From Pseudomonas faucium (GTDB taxonomy: Bacteria > Pseudomonadota > Gammaproteobacteria > Pseudomonadales > Pseudomonadaceae), in the NCBI RefSeq assembly GCF_021602585.1, contig NZ_BQIP01000009.1:62001-126000 (forward strand): a stretch of 64,000 nt of DNA, read 5' to 3'. The first letter of the stretch is position 1. Every line of letters begins with the position of its first letter. The translations under genes and the position numbers were made by a program. Shown in pieces: positions 61,156-64,000 of this stretch. The notes under the pieces are model-generated. The model saw nothing but the letters and a program-made list of their open reading frames with translations. It was not told the DNA's origin and did no database searches.

Positions 61156-62049
61156 ATGCTCAATTACCGTCAGCTCCATTACTTCTGGGCGGTGGCCAAG
61201 ACCGGCAGCATCGCCCGGGCCAGCGAGCAGCTGAACCTGACCCCGCAGACCATCAGCGGGCAGATCAGCCTGTTCGAGCAGACCTACGGCCTGGAGCTGT
61301 TCCAGCGCGTCGGCCGGCAGCTGGAGCTGACCGAAACCGGCCGCCAGGCGCTGGTCTATGCCGAGCAGATGTTCCAGCTTGGCGGCGAGCTAGAGGCCAT
61401 GCTGCGCGCCGGCCCACAGGAGCAGATACTGTTTCGCGTCGGGGTTGCCGACGTGGTGCCCAAGTCGATCGTCTACCGCTTGCTGGCGCCGACCATGGAG
61501 CTGGACGATGTGCTGCGCATCAACTGCCGCGAAGACAAGCTCGAACGCCTGCTGGCAGACCTGGCGATCCAGCGCCTGGACCTGGTGATTTCCGACAGCC
61601 CGATGCCCAGCCACCTGGATATCAAGGGGTACAGCCAGAAACTCGGCGAGTGCGGCCTGAGCTTCTTTGCCACCCCAGCGCTGGCCCGGCGCCATGCCGG
61701 CCCCTTCCCCGCCTGCCTGCAGGATGCCCCGCTGCTGATTCCGGGGCAGGAAACCGTGCTGCGCAGCCGCCTGCTGCGCTGGCTGGGCGAGCAGCAGGTG
61801 CAGCCGCGGATCATCGGCGAGTTCGACGACAGCGCCTTGATGCAGGCCTTCGGCCAGTCCGGCAGCGGCATCTTCGTGGCGCCGAGTGTGATTGCCGAGG
61901 AAGTGTGCCGGCAGTACGGGGTCGAGCTGGTGGGGCAGACCGATGCGGTGCTGGAGTCGTTCTATGCCATTTCGGTGGAGCGCAAGGTCAAGCACCCGGG
62001 GATCGTGGCCATCACCGAGGGGGCGCGGCGGGAACTCTTCCATTGGTGA
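61156..62049 (+). CDS. nhaR: LysR-type regulator NhaR
   Basis: 297 aa. Helix-turn-helix LNYRQLHYFWAVAKTGSIAR, ASEQLNLTPQTISGQISLFE; the effector domain includes FRVGVADVVPKSIVYRLL and LGECGLSFFATPALARR, close to NhaR. NhaR-type regulators activate sodium-proton antiporter genes in response to Na+; no nhaA is adjacent. ATG 61156 is chosen over 61036 as it is the usual N-terminus. Confidence 0.92.
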   Translation: MLNYRQLHYFWAVAKTGSIARASEQLNLTPQTISGQISLFEQTYGLELFQRVGRQLELTETGRQALVYAEQMFQLGGELEAMLRAGPQEQILFRVGVADVVPKSIVYRLLAPTMELDDVLRINCREDKLERLLADLAIQRLDLVISDSPMPSHLDIKGYSQKLGECGLSFFATPALARRHAGPFPACLQDAPLLIPGQETVLRSRLLRWLGEQQVQPRIIGEFDDSALMQAFGQSGSGIFVAPSVIAEEVCRQYGVELVGQTDAVLESFYAISVERKVKHPGIVAITEGARRELFHW

Positions 62050-62154
62050 GGGTCGTGCCCCTTTCGTAGACATTGCTTGCACATCGGTCAGAACTTGCCG
62101 ACTAAGGTCTATGGTAAAGTCGCGCCCTTTCACGATATCGAGACAGCGCTGCAC

Positions 62155-63366
62155 ATGACCCCTGTTTTCCGCCTCCTCAACCGTACCAGCCTGGTGACCC
62201 AGATCGTCATCGGCCTGGTTGCCGGCATCGCCCTAGCCCTGCTGGCGCCGGCCATCGCCCGTGACCTGGGCTTTCTTGGCAAGGTGTTCGTCAGCGCCCT
62301 GAAGGCGGTCGCGCCGGTGCTGGTGTTCATCCTGGTGATGGCGTCGATCGCCAACCACCGCCACGGCCAGGAAACCCACATCCGCCCGATCCTCTGGCTG
62401 TACCTGCTGGGCACCTTCGCCGCAGCGGTGGTGGCCGTGGTCGCCAGCATGCTGTTCCCCTCGCACCTGGCCCTGAGCACCAGCGAAGCGGCCCTGAGCG
62501 CGCCGGGCGGCATCACCGAAGTGATGCAGAACCTGCTGCTGAGCGCCGTGGACAACCCGGTCAATGCCCTGCTCAACGCCAACTTCATCGGCGTGCTGAC
62601 CTGGGCCATCGGCCTGGGCGTGGCGCTGCGCCATGCCGGCGACACCACCCGCACCGTGGTCGAGGACCTGTCCAACGGCGTGACCCTGATCGTGCGCGTG
62701 GTGATCCGCTTCGCGCCGCTGGGCATCTTCGGCCTGGTCAGCTCCACCCTCGCCCAGTCGGGCCTGAGCGCCCTGCTCGGCTACCTGCACCTGCTGGCCG
62801 TGCTGATCGGCTGCATGCTGTTCGTGGCGCTGGTGATGAACCCGCTGATCGTGTTCTGGAAGATTCGCCGCAACCCCTATCCGCTGACCCTGCTGTGCCT
62901 GCGCGAAAGCGGTATCACCGCCTTCTTCACCCGCAGCTCGGCTGCCAACATCCCGGTCAACCTGGCGCTGTCCGAGCGCCTGGGGCTGCATGAAGACACC
63001 TACTCGGTGTCCATCCCGCTGGGTGCGACCATCAACATGGCCGGCGCTGCGATCACCATTACCGTGCTGACCCTGGCGGCAGTTCACACCCTGGGCATTG
63101 CCGTCGACCTGCCGACTGCGGTGTTGCTGAGCGTGGTGGCGGCGGTTTGCGCGTGCGGGGCGTCGGGTGTGGCCGGGGGGTCGCTGTTGCTGATTCCGCT
63201 GGCGTGCAGCCTGTTCGGTATTCCCAGCGAGATCGCCATGCAGGTGGTGGCGGTGGGCTTCATCATCGGCGTGCTGCAGGATTCGGCGGAAACGGCGCTG
63301 AATTCTTCGACCGATGTACTGTTCACCGCAGCTGCTTGCCAGGCTGAGGAACGGCGCGGAGCCTGA
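62155..63366 (+). CDS. sstT: Sodium/serine-threonine symporter SstT
   Basis: 403 aa, about eight spans and two re-entrant loops. The family motifs [20 protein letters not shown] and [19 protein letters not shown], with the late [20 protein letters not shown], are complete. It imports Ser and Thr with Na+. A Na+-responsive regulator upstream is suggestive but not proof of control. ATG 62155. Confidence 0.95.
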   Translation: MTPVFRLLNRTSLVTQIVIGLVAGIALALLAPAIARDLGFLGKVFVSALKAVAPVLVFILVMASIANHRHGQETHIRPILWLYLLGTFAAAVVAVVASMLFPSHLALSTSEAALSAPGGITEVMQNLLLSAVDNPVNALLNANFIGVLTWAIGLGVALRHAGDTTRTVVEDLSNGVTLIVRVVIRFAPLGIFGLVSSTLAQSGLSALLGYLHLLAVLIGCMLFVALVMNPLIVFWKIRRNPYPLTLLCLRESGITAFFTRSSAANIPVNLALSERLGLHEDTYSVSIPLGATINMAGAAITITVLTLAAVHTLGIAVDLPTAVLLSVVAAVCACGASGVAGGSLLLIPLACSLFGIPSEIAMQVVAVGFIIGVLQDSAETALNSSTDVLFTAAACQAEERRGA

Positions 63367-63391
63367 AGCTGCCGGGGCCGCTTTGCGGCCC

Positions 63392-63465
63392 TTTCGCGGG
63401 GCAAGCCCGCTCCCACAGGTTCATCATTGCCCTGGGGTTGTGGCAGCGGGCTGGCCCCGCGAAAA
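63392..63465. repeat. REPIN, imperfect pair
   Basis: TTTCGCGGGGCAAGCCCGCT at the left and its imperfect complement ending GGCCCCGCGAAA at the right face each other over a short spacer, the common P. putida REP type. Located between sstT and the yceH-like gene. Confidence 0.85.
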
Positions 63466-63534
63466 GGTCGGTGATTGCTTAAGCCAGGCGCTTTACCTAC
63501 GCTAGTGGCCTTTTCCTCGCAATGAGACAGGGCC

Positions 63535-64000
63535 ATGTCAGAACACGAAACCGCCGGCGAAGGCCGTTTCAGCAGCACCGAGATCCGTATTCTCGGTGCA
63601 CTGATCGAAAAACAGGCCACCAGCCCGGAAAGCTACCCGCTGACCCTCAACGCCCTGGTCCTGGCCTGCAACCAGAAAACCAGCCGTGAACCGGTCATGA
63701 ACCTCAGCCAAGGCCAGGTCGGCCAAGCCTTGCGCACCCTCGAAGGCCAGCAGATGACCCGCCTGCAGATGGGCAGCCGCGCCGACCGCTGGGAGCAGCG
63801 GGTGGACAAGGCGCTGGAGCTGGTGCCGGCACAGCTGGTGCTGATGGGCCTGATGTTCCTGCGCGGCCCGCAAACCCTCAACGAGCTGCTGACCCGCAGC
63901 AACCGCCTGCACGACTTCGACGATACCGAGCAGATCCAGCACCAGCTGGAGCGCCTGATCTCGCGAAACCTGGCCCTGCACCTGCCGCGCCAGGCCGGCC
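63535..64000 (+). CDS. yceH: YceH-like DUF480 protein, N-terminal part
   Basis: Starts at ATG 63535 and runs off the right edge (155 codons seen). The double winged-helix pattern [40 protein letters not shown] and [20 protein letters not shown] is typical of YceH (about 210 aa). It is a conserved cytoplasmic protein of uncertain role. Confidence 0.93.
   Translation, partial: MSEHETAGEGRFSSTEIRILGALIEKQATSPESYPLTLNALVLACNQKTSREPVMNLSQGQVGQALRTLEGQQMTRLQMGSRADRWEQRVDKALELVPAQLVLMGLMFLRGPQTLNELLTRSNRLHDFDDTEQIQHQLERLISRNLALHLPRQAG

Overview
The window is a 64 kb piece of a high-GC Pseudomonas chromosome, most likely of the P. putida group. The reasons are the gene order thrS-infC-rpmI-rplT-pheS-pheT-ihfA-merR-tRNA-Pro, the rbsBACRKD cluster beside a sigma54-type ansB, and Pseudomonas-type REP elements. 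No species can be fixed without a search.

Bases 1 to about 17,100 are one end of a lambda-like prophage integrated at the 3' end of tRNA-Pro(GGG). Its layout is that of lambda, inverted. A cI-type repressor reads rightward and a cro-type gene reads leftward from a three-operator switch at 868-933. A second control region with two more copies of the same operator and a strong promoter lies at 3046-3088, followed by an rrn-type boxA. It drives a long chain of tightly overlapping early genes: small hypotheticals, a DUF1351-like coiled-coil protein, an Erf annealing protein, a YqaJ-type exonuclease, SSB, a NinX-like protein, an excisionase-like protein and a tyrosine integrase. Two lipoprotein genes sit where lambda keeps rexAB. 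Three opposite-strand genes look like later insertions. A 370-base gap at 4042-4414 is full of mutually exclusive hairpins and is a candidate structured RNA.

Bases 17,266-24,565 (minus strand) are the conserved translation block: ThrRS, IF3, L35, L20, PheRS and IHF-alpha, then a MerR-type regulator. Bases 24,894-26,459 hold a small secreted protein, a cold-shock protein, an I78-type inhibitor lipoprotein and a small hypothetical.

Bases 26,431-33,382 (minus) form a ribose operon, rbsB-A-C-R-K-D, followed by a periplasmic nucleoside hydrolase that could feed it ribose. A palindromic RbsR-type operator sits at the predicted start of transcription. Divergent to it is ansB (periplasmic glutaminase-asparaginase) with a sigma54 promoter and AauR-type upstream sites. 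A LexA box precedes a DUF1654 gene and a secreted endonuclease I.

Bases 37,051-57,235 are the most unusual part. Two identical 128-bp segments, each carrying tRNA-Val(GAC) and its terminator, lie 20,057 bp apart. Between them is a minus-strand gene cluster: a periplasmic HlyD adaptor, a GAF-like/HlyD fusion, an M50-protease/HlyD fusion, a GNAT acetyltransferase, a DUF6916-like protein, three tandem phage-tail-collar (microcystin-dependent-protein-like) proteins, a 3,729-residue LEPR/DUF4347 adhesin and a TolC-family lipoprotein. There is no ABC ATPase or RND pump in it, so it looks like a surface display or export system of unfamiliar design.

Bases 57,428-64,000 return to ordinary chromosome: an FAD amine-oxidase-like enzyme, a C39-like lipoprotein lacking the usual cysteine, a small membrane protein, a TerC-family protein, NhaR, SstT and the start of a YceH-like gene, with REP/REPIN elements between.
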